Source: Seriola aureovittata
Lineage: Eukaryota; Chordata; Actinopteri; Carangiformes; Carangidae
Reading direction: 5' to 3'
Assembly (NCBI RefSeq): GCF_021018895.1
Contig: NC_079372.1
Location: 15,714,318 to 15,778,317 of the forward strand
DNA length: 64,000 bases
Shown here: piece by piece, positions 45,745-58,048 of the stretch
How the letters are laid out: each line of letters opens with the position of its first letter
How positions within the stretch are numbered: position 1 is the stretch's first letter
The notes under the pieces: model-generated
What the model was told of the DNA's origin: nothing
Seen by the model: only the letters and a program-made list of their open reading frames with translations
The model's database searches: none
Position numbers and translations under genes: made by a program

Positions 45745-46537
45745 ATGTGAGTCAATGTGTGCAGCTGCCCTTGCACACATTTACTTGTGTGCGACCTCTT
45801 CTGTATGTGTGTGTGTGTGAGTGTGTGTATGTGTTCAGCATTGTGTGTCACAACAGAGTGACAGCGCGCCCCGTAAGCACATTTCCAACAGGCTAATTAA
45901 AGCTCCTCCGGAATAAGGCCAGGCTTATTAACATCTCAACACAGCCACTAAAGCCTGCTCATAACCCAACAAGGATCAATGCTCTTCATTAGGGCTGGAC
46001 CAAATACTGCTGCCCTGCCAAGCCAACCTCGCCACCCAAATGAAGAGTATAGGGGAAATGCAGAGCTGGTGAAAATGCAAAAAGAGAGAGAGAAAGAGAG
46101 AGAAGTGACTGGCAGTGTGTTTGTGTGTTTCTGTGTGTGTGTCACTTTTTATTCTATAGTTTCTTGGGGAGGAAGTGGTCCTTATATATCAATATGAGAA
46201 GATGCAGTGATGGTGCTAATGAGGAGCTGGATATATAGTTTTAAACTGACCTTAAAGTGCAGCTTTAAACCATATAGTTTTATACATCTATTTTTATAGA
46301 ATCTATTTTTGCTCATGCTTATCTTAGATGCTGTGATACTGCACTCAGTTTAGCATTAGTATAATATCTGGCTTTATATCACTAATGAATTAGATTTGGG
46401 AATATGAGCTGCTATGATCTGAATGACTCACATCTGACAGTTTAAAGGAGAAGGCCGGTGATATTCTGTACTTTTCTTACTGTCAACAAATCATATGTGA
46501 ACACAAATCAACCATGAATTGATCCTTCTAACAAGTA

Positions 46538-47045
46538 TTGTCCATAGAGTGTATATAAAATTGGACATAGCCTCCGTGACGTCCGTGATTTTTGAAGCTG
46601 AAGGTGGGCTGCTCTGCTGTCGCCATCTTGGCATAGCCTGACTCAGCCTAACTCCTGGATAATCCAAAAATGGGCAACTGGGGGGGGCTGAGACTTCATG
46701 AATGCCAGTTTGTGGCAAGCATACGCTCACCCACCTGTCACTCAACACGCACACCCTCAATTATGCATAACTTTAGGCCTTAATGAAATTTAAACAGGTC
46801 TTGCTTGTAGGCTAACCCCCCATACAGTTGTCATGAAGAAGGAAATTAGCTGTAGAGATTAAAACCTTTTTTGGACCAGGCTGTAAACACTTTTATTTCT
46901 GCGGTAAAGTTGGACATTTTAACATGGGAGTCTGTTGGGGTTGACTCACTTTTGGAGCCAGCCTCAAGTGATCATTCGAGGAACTGCACTTTTAGTCACT
47001 TCCGTGTTGGTTTAATTTTCCGGTCCCGGAGATTGCTGCTTGGTA
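46538..47045 (-). repeat. Dispersed MITE-like repeat family B, copy 2 (longest)
   Basis: Reverse-complement copy relative to 42412 and 53380. It keeps the end 'gtgtatataaaattgg', the GCCATCTTGGC core, the 'gacaggtgg' and 'atgcataa' text, and the 'ggacattttaacatgggagt' segment. About 0.5 kb, non-coding. Such high-copy elements are usually non-autonomous DNA transposons; exact ends are approximate. Confidence 0.7.
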
Positions 47046-47588
47046 TAGTCTGTGTATCCAAAGCCTGATGTACTGGCTCTTTTAATTTCTGTGCCTGAGC
47101 TGACTCTCCTGGCTCTAGCTTCATATTTAATGTACAGACATGAGTGGCATCAATCTTCACATCTAACAGCTTGTGTACACAGGAGGCGCTTCAGCAATGT
47201 TTTTCACTCATCTGTCTGACGGAAAAGAGAGTTTCTGTTTTAAGCAGTACAGCTGTCAACTGGTTGTGTAAAGGGTCATGTTTTACTTGCTCTTTACCCA
47301 AAGTGTAATTTTGGCTTCTTCCATTTTACACGTGTCACTATGGAGATAGGTTTTGTCGATAGTGAGAAAAGTATATAATAACATAAATGTTTATCTTTTA
47401 AAACCTTATTCTTTCTCTCCTTTTCTTGTCGCAGTTTCTCTTGGCAACTCTCTCCATACTTCAATATGTCCTCTCATCCCTTTGTCTCAGGTTTTAATTC
47501 CATCTTCCATCATGCTCTCTGTTTCCACATCATCCTTATCCGTTTGTCTCTCCATGGACAGTTATTCCTGGCCATGCCCTCATCTTTC

Positions 47589-47590
<2 letters not shown>

Positions 47591-47623
<33 letters not shown>
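47591..47623. repeat. (CT)n microsatellite
   Basis: Pure CT tract of about 33 bp in a pyrimidine-rich area. Confidence 0.95.
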
Positions 47624-47624
<1 letters not shown>

Positions 47625-49869
47625 CTCCCTGTCCTCTCATCCACCTCTCTCAGACCTCCTCAGGTCAATCTTTGAGGCTGGTTCAAAGCGCCGGCTGCTG
47701 CAGTGTTTTTCTTTGGCTCGCTGACCTGCTGACACTCCAAAAGATCAGAGGTAACACTGGGTCTGCGCTCTGCTTTTGCCTCCTCTCCCTCAATAGAAAA
47801 AAAAAAACTTCCTTCACTCTACTCCATCAATTAATAATACTCTCCCATGGGAGTTACAGCTTGTGTACATAAGCAGCACACACAGGGTGGGTATTTTTTT
47901 TTCTTTCGCACTCCTGTACATAAAATTAGTAATTCATTTGTAGGGAGAGCAGATTTACCGACGCACAGGCAGGAACATATTTCCTGGGTTCCCCCGAGGG
48001 CGTCGTTGCTGACTCGTGTCATATTTACTGTGTAATTGATTTTTAAACACACTCGTCTCTCTCTATTCCTGCACTACTATTTTTTCCACTTTCCCCTGGT
48101 TGCCCACAGCCACTGATCATGAATCTGACTGTCTAACCCTGTATTCATCTCTTCATTATAAGATAAACATCATCATCTCGGCATTTCTGTATATATGCGG
48201 TTTCATTATTTATACAGTATGTATTACATATTAGGTTTCTCTTCAGCCCCTCCCTGCAGTCGGACAGGAACACCTTATTGCACAGAGGGAGGGTGGGAGC
48301 AAACGAAGATGGACAGGTAGATGGGAAAACAGAGTGAAACGTGGCTTTCCATGGGAGTGAAAGGGTGAATAAAGAGAAGGGTGAACACAGATGAGGAAGA
48401 CCGTGGTGGATGGATGACAGACAAAAGGGACAGATAGAATTGGCTGATAAAAGAGGCTTGAGTATGTTTGAAAACAAACTAGCTTGTATGAAAAAGTCTG
48501 AGTGTGTTCTATTCAGCGGGCAGGGTGAAAAACTAGTCCTCCAGAATGCACTGTTTAAAGAACAAATCAGTTTTATGATGCGACAATGCCGCAATTACAG
48601 TTATTTTTAGGAACAAAATACACATGGTGGAGTTTAGGTTGCAATTACAACTTTGGGTTAGGAGATCTTCTTCATCATAGCTAAATGAACAATAACTTAC
48701 TTAAGGTCAGAGAATGAAGACGATCATGTTTAAAAACCAGCACTGATGGTAGGTGGAAAACTGGAAATGAACAGCGACCTCCCATGTTAATGTCCAGTGT
48801 TTTATTGACCCACTGCAACCTCCTCCCTCTGCTGACTTTGCGGCTGTATAAAAATGTCAAACTACTTTCTCCTTCACTCTCAACGGACAAGAGTCATTTT
48901 CGGGGCATTTGCTGAAATGACTGATACTGTTGTTTTTCTCTGGAGAACAGATGAGCGTGAAAAGCCTGCTATCCTCTATCATTCAGACACTGTTCAACCA
49001 TCCGAAAAGTCAAAACATACTAATGCAGTGAAGGCTGATTTGGGTGTGCGTTAAGGGGTTGTCATAGCTGCAGAGCCTATAGAAGTAGTTACACTGTAGC
49101 CAGTGTGCCTAGTGGAAAATGTAGCAAGTACCACATGGGGACTGTAAGAACTGTGATTGATCAGCCTGAGCTGATTGTGGTTACTCCTACAAGTTTCTGA
49201 TGCTGGTACAGATTGATTCAAGCGATAAAACATAGAGCAAGTTCAAAAAAGGCTTTGTGATCATCTCCTTTTAAAGCAACATTATCCTTAAAGTAACAGC
49301 TTCAAAATAATTATTTTCATGGTACAATGACTTGTAAAAGGAAGAACAGTGTCTCTTTTATACCTCTCTGTGCCATGACTTGGGTTGAGTGGGTACAGTT
49401 TCCTACTAGGAGTGCTTGTCACTTTTTGGCACTATGTCACACACCACAAACTATGGGTCTTTGGCTAGCTATAAGAAGACGTTAGCTTAGTATTCTCAGA
49501 GGTGACACAAGTAGCTCCCAGCATCTACATTTTAGCACAACTGCTGAAGGTTCAGATGTTTTCGGTCAATCAGATTAGCCGAATGCTGACTTGTTAGCTT
49601 CTAGGGGTATGCTGCCTTCAGTACCCTTAAGCGTTCAGACTTGGAACCCCACAGAATTTAATGTCAGCACCCTGTAATTACCACTTGTGGCTGCAGAGGC
49701 CACTGGTGCTGCTGTTCAGCAAAAACTGAATTTTCAAAAAAATTTTTTCAACCCTCTGATACGACTATAGCTTTAAAAGTCCACGAAGTCCAGATTTCAG
49801 TGGATTTTCTTTTGGAGTAATTGTGCAATCAGGAAGTATCAGAAGAGGTATAAGTGAAGGGAACAACTC

Positions 49870-49954
49870 AAAGGAAAGGAAAGGAAAGGAAAGGAAAGGA
49901 AAGGAAAGGAAAGGAAAAGAAAAGAAAAGAAAAGAAAGGAAAAGAAAGGAAAGG
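49870..49954. repeat. (GGAAA)n pentanucleotide repeat
   Basis: Perfect GGAAA units drift into AAAAG units. All purine on one strand. Lys/Gly/Glu-repeat frames here are artefacts. Confidence 0.95.
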
Positions 49955-51791
49955 GAGAAAAAAGGGACAGGAAGATGAAGGATACAATAATTGTGAAAGC
50001 AAGGAGAATGTAAAGAAAAAGGTGCAATTAAAGTAGGGGGGAGCAGAGGACAAGAGGAGAGCAGAACAGAGAGCAGGAGACCAGGGAGCGAAGCCCTCCT
50101 TCCTTAGGGGAGGTGCAGGGCCCTTCTAATCAATCCATGGATGCATTGTAAAATCAATGCTCTGTATAATTAGGGCAATTCAAGGGTAAAAAAAACACCC
50201 TGCTCTGCATTTTGCCTCAGTCTGCACTCAGTCTTTGCTTTCTCCTGTAATAACGCCTCCATCGTAAACGGCTTCAGGTCACAGTAACATTATTCCAAAT
50301 TGGTTGGAATAATTGAAAAACCTCCTGGTCTTCGCTATATGACTTGTCACAAAATGCAATAGCCTCAAAGGTAACAATGTGCCATGATAAACTTTAGCCA
50401 AGCCCATTCTTTTAAACAGCTTGATGGTATTTTCTAATAGTTTTTATCCCCACTCTGCTTTGCCTGTGCTGCAATCGATAAGTTCTCCCAAACCTACTCA
50501 TCTTGTTTTTCTTCTTCCCACCACTGAATATAAGGACCTCCACCACAGGTCCTACACATGCATTTCCACACACATACCTCTCCTCTCTGAGAGATGTCAT
50601 CCTTTTCTTTTTCAATTCCTTCATGGGAGATGATGATAAAAATTACTACTCTCCACACACCATTGTCCTTTTCTTGTATCACTATTGAAATATTCATGCA
50701 TTCAACTCCAGACTGGGACAAATTTTGAAGCTGTTTGGTATGTGTGTAAGTCAGGGAGTGGTTCATGTATGTATGATTTATCCCCTGAAAAATACAGGAT
50801 AAGAAATTTTTTTTGCTGAAGACTAATTTTTTTTAATCATGATTTGACCTAAATAGACACACTGGGCCCTGTGGGAAAATCTGCCTGTTTGTCTTGGTTC
50901 AGCTTCAGCTGTACCAACACTGCGGCCATATTGAAATCAATGAGGGCGTTGTGTTTTTTCAAGGTTTACTGTTGACTATCTGGGGGGATCAGATAATCCA
51001 GATTGTGGGACAAAGGCGAAGCACTCTGATCAGTGGCGCCCCATCAGGACACAAAAATGGACATCAATTAGAACGATATTTAAATAGACGCAATATCTCT
51101 CCTTCTGCAATATCCATTGGGCCCGTTTGCCTTCATCAATTTACTGCCCTCTTGTTGCCGAAGTAGGCTACTGTCTTTGGAGGCTAGGTTGACAACCAAC
51201 TCTTGCATTTATTGTCAGAACGTCCACATGTTGACGGAAGTTGTGGCTGATGTGATCTCATCACAAGCTGGTCTCTGGTGTAGTGACTTAGTTCGTGTTT
51301 ATGCATTCTGTGTGTATGTTGAGAAAATGAATGATACTACCATCATACCTATAACTAATCTGAAATCCTTCCTTTACATTTTCATTTCACTGTGCATGCA
51401 GCGCTCAGCCTGTCTCTCATGGGCTAGAGCTAGTCCAGTCATATGCATACACACACGGACACACTCTTCTTAATTCCACCCATCCTGGTAGATGGGTGTG
51501 TGTTCCCACTGATGTCACTGTGTGATGAATGGAATAACCCAGGCCCAGTATCACTCTTTGTCCCAATAATAGTAGTTTAACACCGTTTCCTGGTTCCAGA
51601 ACACTGAGCGCCACTGAGGCAAACACTGTTAGTGCTGACAGTGGAGTGATGTCTTTCTCATTGAATACCTATGAAGTCCTCTAGATGTCCATTAATGATA
51701 GATTCCATACGTAATAAAAACAGGGCCGACCCACTACCAATCCATAATGGATTGCCAGGCAGGACCTGAAACTGATCCAAAACCCTGTGTA

Positions 51792-51792
<1 letters not shown>

Positions 51793-51831
<39 letters not shown>

Positions 51832-51848
51832 AGACACACACACACACA
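51793..51848. repeat. (CA)n microsatellite
   Basis: About 37 bp of CA, then a short interrupted continuation. Confidence 0.95.
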
Positions 51849-52455
51849 AGCCAGCACATTTGCAGGCACATGCACATAAAAACAGTCCTCACTCATGCTA
51901 CTGTGGTTAATCTCTCTAAGTGTTTTTCCACTCCTCCTTTCTTCCTTCTTTCCCTCTCTCCCTCCGAGCCACACCTCACTCACCTAGATGTTACCACTCA
52001 CACTGCCATGAGCTCCTCCCTCAAACAGAGACACCGAAGCTCACCTCTCTGTAATGCCTCTGTCTTCTTGCCATCATAAATCCCTCTTTAAGTTGCTGAT
52101 GCTGGTGTCTGGGTTAAAAGATGTGGCAGTCCAGTGCACCAAATCACTTATTAGATTAGATTGGTGCTTTGTTACAAAACAAATAACCCAAACCTTCACT
52201 CTCTGTATTTATACCTGGGCCTTTATTTGCTAAGGTCTCTCCTCTCTCTGTGTTATAAACACACTGATTCTCTAATGTGAGCTGTATTGAACCGAATGAG
52301 CATTAAGTTGTTATGAATGTGGTTAATGAGGAGTCGTAATACATAAATATTACTGTAGAGAAATAAACCTCTGTTATTTCTTTTTTTTAGGATAAGAAGA
52401 AAAACGTGGACAATTTAGTCTGATAAAGTTGATCTTCACTGTCTTCTCCAGTGCT

Positions 52456-52952
52456 TGTCATGGTTTGCCATGGCAGACACCTTTTGTTAGTTTGTTTGGA
52501 CTTTTGTCACTTCCTGTTTTATTTTGTAATTGGTTTCCTTGTGTGTCTCAATGTTTTTACTTCCTGTCTTGGTCCTGTGTGGTGATTGTCTGCCCCGCCC
52601 TAATGTGTTTCACCTGTGTTCAATCACCCTTGCCTCCCTTGTGTCTATATAGTCTTTGTGCTTCCCTTTGTCTTCGTCGGTTCCTCTTTTGATCTCTGGG
52701 TTTTCCTTGGTCTGGTCATCTATGGTTTTTCCGTGATCTGTTCATGTCCAGTTTGTCCTCAGTCTGTTCATGTTGCCTGTTGTCATCCCCCTGTGGTTCC
52801 TCGTGTTTTGGCCTGTGGTTTAGTTCTGGTGTAAGCCTCGTGCTTCAGTTTCCTTTTGTGGTTCACCAGCAGTTGTTAAGTTAATAAACCTGTTTGCACC
52901 TCATCCCCCTGTGTGGGCTGTCTTTTGGGTACAGCCTTACCCACATAGTGAC
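52456..52952 (+). mobile_element. Probable solo LTR of a Ty3/gypsy-type element
   Basis: About 0.5 kb, T- and GT-rich, starting TGTCA. It contains GTCTGCCCCGCCCTAATGTG and CACCTGTGTTCAATCACC, then a TATATAG box about 30 bp later, and ends with an AATAAA signal (about 52883) 60-70 bp before the right limit. This order (enhancer-like GC box, TATA, poly-A signal) fits a retrotransposon LTR, and very similar solo LTRs are common in teleosts. No target duplication is obvious, so the ends are approximate. Confidence 0.5.
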
Positions 52953-53379
52953 CTACCTTGAAAGTGCCAGAGTTGTAGCATATCTATTAGCTGTAATTTT
53001 AGAGATTGCTTGTCTGTCTTTTTCCGTATCAGACCTCTTTGTAATCGGTTCATTTGTTCCAAACCAAGGAAAATAAGTTACATTGTTACCTTTAGTTTTG
53101 GTCCAGTTTGTGCTCACACTGACTGATTCACAGTGACTCATTCAACCTACATTATGAGATAGGCAACTGCACTAAACAAACAGCATATAACAATGTCCTG
53201 CTGTCACTATACGATATGTAGCCTTTTCAGTCATATAATCAAAATGTTCTGGTTTGTAAAACACAATGGAAATCATAGTCTTACAGATTCACATTAAAGG
53301 AAGCTCCTGGTTCAAGGTTGTTTGGTTCCCGCAGTGGAAAATAGATAAAATAGTGACAAAAATTTGTCAATCCCCATAG

Positions 53380-53755
53380 AAGCCTATCTTACAATGTCCA
53401 ACTTTAAAGCAGCAATAAACATAAGTTTTGATCTCTATAGCTAATTTCCTCCTTTATGACAACTGTACGAGGGTGAATTTTTGTATAACTCACCTGTTTA
53501 AATTTTATCGAGCCTTAAACTTATGCATAATTTAGGGTGTGGCCACTTTGAGTGACAGGTGGTTGAGCGTATACTTGCCACAAACCGCCACCTCTTTGCC
53601 CATTTTTGGATTAGCCTGGAGTTAGTCTGGGTCAGCCGCTGCCAAGATAGTGACAGCGGAGCAGCCCATTCCAAGCTTCAAAACCGCTCCTCAGAAACCA
53701 GTGGGTGATGTCACAGAGGCTACTTCTATCTTTATTTACACTGTATGGTCTGCAC
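53380..53755 (+). repeat. Dispersed MITE-like repeat family B, copy 3
   Basis: Same strand as copy 1. It shares CCCATTTTTGGATTAGCC, TGCCAAGATAGTGACAG, AAGCTTCAAAACCGCTCC and 'acactgtatggtctg' with the other copies, and the ATGCATAATTTAGGGTGTGG and 'gctaatttcctcctt' segments with copy 2. Confidence 0.7.
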
Positions 53756-53759
53756 CAGA

Positions 53760-55150
53760 CTCTGACTGGCAGCTTTCACATTGGCCTATCCAAAGCAGAT
53801 GGGCACATACACACAGAGCACATTTGAACAGAACTTAACAGACGGACGTGAAAGCATCAAAAGCAGTACACAAAACACCATAACAATGACGAAGTGTTTC
53901 CTCATCAACCAGTGGCACTAATTAACTTATTTTCAATATAAAGAAAACAATGTCACTTCTGAGAGCCCTCTTAAATGACCTCTATATTAAATCCCTGTGT
54001 ATCATCCTCCAGAAATTCACTAAATTGCTGTATGGTCACTAAACAGGAAGTGTGCTGTGTCTTCCAGTTGAGGTTAGCACAGAAGGCAACAGGACTTACG
54101 AGAAATGTGAAAGGACGTACAGAACATGTTGACATGCTCCTATGTTAATCAATCCAGCTGTCTGCATAGGCCATGCATCGGCTCACATTTTACACTCATG
54201 CTACACGCCATCAAATACCAGACCATGTAACTACAGCAATTGTGTGTTGGGCTCTGAACGCTTCCAACTCAACAGTGTGCCTGGGAGCCTCCTGTGTGGA
54301 CACAAACAGAGCACTGAAGCTAATGCTCTGCTAATATGCTGCTCACGCTACAACTTCAGTGTAGACACAGTTTTAATTTTGAGAATCAAGGCAAGAGAAT
54401 TTTAGTTATATATAAATATAAATTATATTTATTATTACATTTTAACCTGACAAGTGTTCCACCCCGCAGTGTGAGGACTGCAGAGTCACTCACAGAGAAA
54501 TCTCCTCCTCAGGCCTTCTGAGATCCCAGTCTTAGCGGCTTCACTCACACACCTCTTTCCACCCTCTCTCTCTCTCTCTCTCTCCGTGGAGAGACGCCAG
54601 CAGGTATCTGCCACATTAGGGTGGATAATGGGGATGGATGGAGCATTGTAAAGACAGGTGTGGTGGGGCCGAAGGGTGCAGGAGGAAAATGGATATGTCG
54701 TCAAAAAAGGACTTGTGAATATCGGGCAGAGGAATTCCATTGAGCCTCGGCTACATGCCTGGAGCCGGAGGGAGACAAGACATCTATCATGAACATGGAG
54801 ACCTGACATGACAAGATTCAACCAGCTATGCTCTGTACAGGTTAAAAATACAAATAGGCTGTCCTGCTGGCTCAGGCTCAGGACAGCCAGGCTGCATATC
54901 ATGTCCTTCTCACTTGACAGATTTGACTCTGGTTCATGTTTTCTCATTTTTGTAGATTTACACACTTTTTTCTATTTTTCTTTTGCTTTCTGGATCATTT
55001 TGTTCCTCATCTTTCAGCTTTGATTCTTGAAATGACTTTAAGTCTCTTTTATCTTTCTTTTCCATAAACCATATTTTCACCTTTTTTATTATTCATATGT
55101 ATAGTCATGTACCTGTCAGGCATACAAAATATGATGAACCGCCACAGAAT
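53760..55150. other. Non-coding stretch
   Basis: No supported exon. A (CT)n tract lies at 54564-54584. Confidence 0.5.
54564..54584. repeat. (CT)n microsatellite
   Basis: Short CT tract. Confidence 0.9.
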
Positions 55151-55179
55151 ACATATGGGCATATATACACACAGACAAT

Positions 55180-55885
55180 GTTGTTTGCAAAGGTTTGGGC
55201 ACAAATGAAATATTTTCCTTAAGTAAAAAGAAGTAAATACACAACCTCTGCAGCAAACAGACTGAAAAAGAAGCTTTTCTTCAATGCTAATGCACTGTTG
55301 CATTTTATTTCCTGAATTTAGAGAAAAGAATTAGGAGGAATTGTGGAATGTACCTACTGAGGACAGTCCCTCATTTTGTCTCCTGTTAAGCATGAGGGCA
55401 TAAACATTCAGCTTTGAGGTCGAATGGCAGCCATTAGCACAGCAAACACTGCATGGATGAAGGGAATGGATTCCACTAAATCTATGCAAACTCTGGATAC
55501 AAATGTCAAAGTGAAAATGGAAAGACTAAAATATCTTGGAACTTGAAGTGATTTGCATGAAGAGGCTAAGAAGTTAATGAAATAGAAAGTAGTAGGGCAT
55601 TAATATGAAGAAAGGCTCTTTTATTTATAAATATGCCATGCACTTTTTATTCATCAGGTTATTTCATACAAAGTGCAGTAAAGAAAAGAAACTAAATCAG
55701 ATCAGTATTTGTTGTGACCCCCCTTTGTCTTTAAAACAGCTCCAGTTCTCCTTGGTACACCTGCACACAGTTCTTCAGGTACTTGACAGGAAGGTTGTTC
55801 TAGACATGTTGGAGAACCTGCTACAGTTCATTAATAGATTTAGTCTCTTCATGTGATCCCAGACTCCATGATGCTGAGATCAGGG
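55180..55885 (-). mobile_element. Tc1/mariner element remnant
   Basis: The right part (55885-55680, minus strand) still reads like the end of a Tc1-type transposase: a PDL(N/S)IxE motif (the last catalytic acidic residue region), then text resembling VLQNVWNNLP-type and KYLKNCVQVY sequence, broken by stops and frame changes. The left part at about 55183 has GCAAAGGTTTGGGCACAAAT, similar to the terminal repeats of these fish elements. The catalytic DD(E/D) core is missing. It cannot move and is an old internal-deletion copy. Confidence 0.55.
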
Positions 55886-56521
55886 AGGAAATGGTATGGT
55901 GCATCTTAAGTGCAAAATATACTTAAGAGATAAAATATTTAACAAATACATAGAACCCATGATGTCATTACTTAAAATTTTTAAACAAAATGTTTTTTTC
56001 TGGAAGTCCTTGAATGGTCCACATATTTCTTCAAAGTCTTTGGATTTTCCCTTTAATCGAAATGTTTGTTTTTCCTCAGTTGAAAAAGCCAAAAGTCCTT
56101 TCAGCCACTAGATGAGACTTGGTTTTAGTGGATTTTTCCAGAACACCGCAATTTGTATGTTTGCTGTGCTGATAAAAAAATCAAACGTCCACTTTCTTCC
56201 AGAAATCAGGGGATTCTCATGTACATTGATCTGCTGTTGTTCTATCCCCCTGGCAATTTATGGCCTGGTCTATGATGCTTTTATTGAATGTAACTTACAT
56301 AGAGTAATGAAGGTTCTCATTATCCTTCCTCCCTCTCCTCCAGTGTCATTTCTCCAGTGCAGTAGGCGGTATTTTAAAGGGCATACTTGCTGCAGTAAGG
56401 CTGCTGTGGCAGTAGAGGGAGACTGTAACTAATCACCTTCACCACAGCCAAGTCAGCACAGAGGAGGTCTTTCCTCTGATCACCAAACCATGTCCAAGTA
56501 CCTCTGATTTTAAAATGATGA

Positions 56522-56566
56522 GTGTGTGTGTGTGTGTGTGTATGTGTGTGTGTGTGTGTGTGTGTG
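56522..56566. repeat. (GT)n microsatellite
   Basis: About 45 bp of GT with one TA interruption. Confidence 0.95.
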
Positions 56567-58026
56567 AGTGTGCGTGTGCATGTGCTTGTGCGTGCATGTG
56601 CGTGTGCATGCGACATATTTTGAGAGTGTGCGGAAACAAAGAGGAAGCAAGTGACAGTGCGAGAGAGGAGAGTGCTGACTCAAGCTAAGGCAGCCTCTGT
56701 TCCACGGCCATTGATTGTTACAGATCAAGGCCTGTCAGTGAGATGTGGCAGTGTGCACACACACAAACCCATAGAACAGCGTTTGCTTCTGTGTGTTTTA
56801 GAGCAAGACAGAGAAAGGAGACACTGACCCAACCTTTGCATATGTTACTGTGAAGATCAGTCATATACAAACATTAAAAAAGTCCAGATTAGAAGAAGAG
56901 TTAAAGTTTGGCTCCATCTCAAGCAGCAGAACTAAGCTGTCCAGAGGTTTTACTGCTACGTGGACGTTGAAAAGAAAACATTTGAATAAAAGTCAAACCT
57001 GTGAGTGAATGACCATGAACTAGAGAGGAAATTATGGATATCTCAGCATTGAAATGACAGAGACTGTCTGAGTCAAATACACTTAGAACTTGCTAATGTT
57101 TACATGGGAATCTTAATGAGCTAAAGTTATAGTGTAATAGAGTTAAAATGGTTAGAGTAAATCATAACAGGTGCTAGCTTTTATGTTTAAGGTCCCATAT
57201 TGTATATAGTGAGGTTTCCATGTCATTTTTGATTATAAAGCAGGTTCAGGTTCTATATTAATACTGTGACACTATCAATGTGCTCAGTCCACAGAGAACT
57301 GCACACAACATGTATTCAGAAACTGAGCCTTAAAAAGAGCCGTCAGGACTTCTGGAACTTTGTGATGTCACAACAATGTAGTCACAGCCTCTCAGCCATG
57401 CTCCAATCTCAGCCCACCTGGACCCAACATCCAACCTTGCGGGATTTGGTTGTGTGTGTTTACCTGCTAATCTGCTATATTTTTATTGATTACTCAGAAA
57501 ACAGTCAGCCAATCAGAAGAGAGAATCAGAGCATTTAATTTCACACCACAAGAATATCAAATAAAATTTCTGAAATGAGCATTCAATACTTTTCTTGAAC
57601 AAGCTCATTCTGAGAGAAAGAAGAGAGAGAGAAACAGTATAAACAACCTGCTATTTAAATATAATTCACAGCTGCTTTAAATTTCCACCCCACACTAAGA
57701 CCTGGAGGGTGTAGGTGGTGTGCTGCATTCAGCGGGACAAGGGAATATAAAACACAGTTCCTGGCAAACTCTCAAATGTGCTAGATGCTCTACAGTTATG
57801 TTTGCACTAAGTTGAGTCACCACTGGTGCATGGCTTGATATGTAGATGGCAACAAACACTCAACGTCAGACTCCGGAGCAATGCACCCCGCGGCTCACCA
57901 AAATGAAAATCAATTATTTCTGCAGGGGTGCATTCATGTTAACGTGGACCTGTTCCTCTCGTGACATTTGGGTTTCCCCCTCAGTCGCTGCGCTTGAGCT
58001 TAACCTCCAACTGGTGTGTTTAAGAG

Positions 58027-58048
58027 TATGTGTATGTGTGTGTGTGTG
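58027..58048. repeat. (GT)n microsatellite
   Basis: Short GT tract followed by (GA)n. Confidence 0.9.

Larger units (their letters stand above)
42600..46480. other. Non-coding stretch with microsatellites
   Basis: No supported exon. It includes a duplicated 35-bp unit (44862-44980), a (GAT)n tract and three (GT)n or G tracts. The patch at 45885-46035, with TAATTAAAG cores in a balanced sequence, is a candidate conserved non-coding element. Confidence 0.5.
47050..52450. other. Non-coding stretch with microsatellites
   Basis: No supported exon. It contains (CT)n at 47591-47623, a (GGAAA)n tract at 49870-49954 and (CA)n at 51793-51848. Balanced-composition patches at 50095-50235 and 50885-51110 could be conserved non-coding elements, which only alignment can tell. 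Confidence 0.5.

Noticed and set aside
45565..45896. Frames of TH-repeat and VCVC-repeat peptides
   Set aside because: Pure translation of the (GT)n microsatellites; the same applies to similar frames at 18.2, 51.8, 56.5 and 63.1 kb.
49854..50053. Lys/Gly/Glu-rich and Phe/Leu-rich frames
   Set aside because: Products of the GGAAA pentanucleotide repeat.
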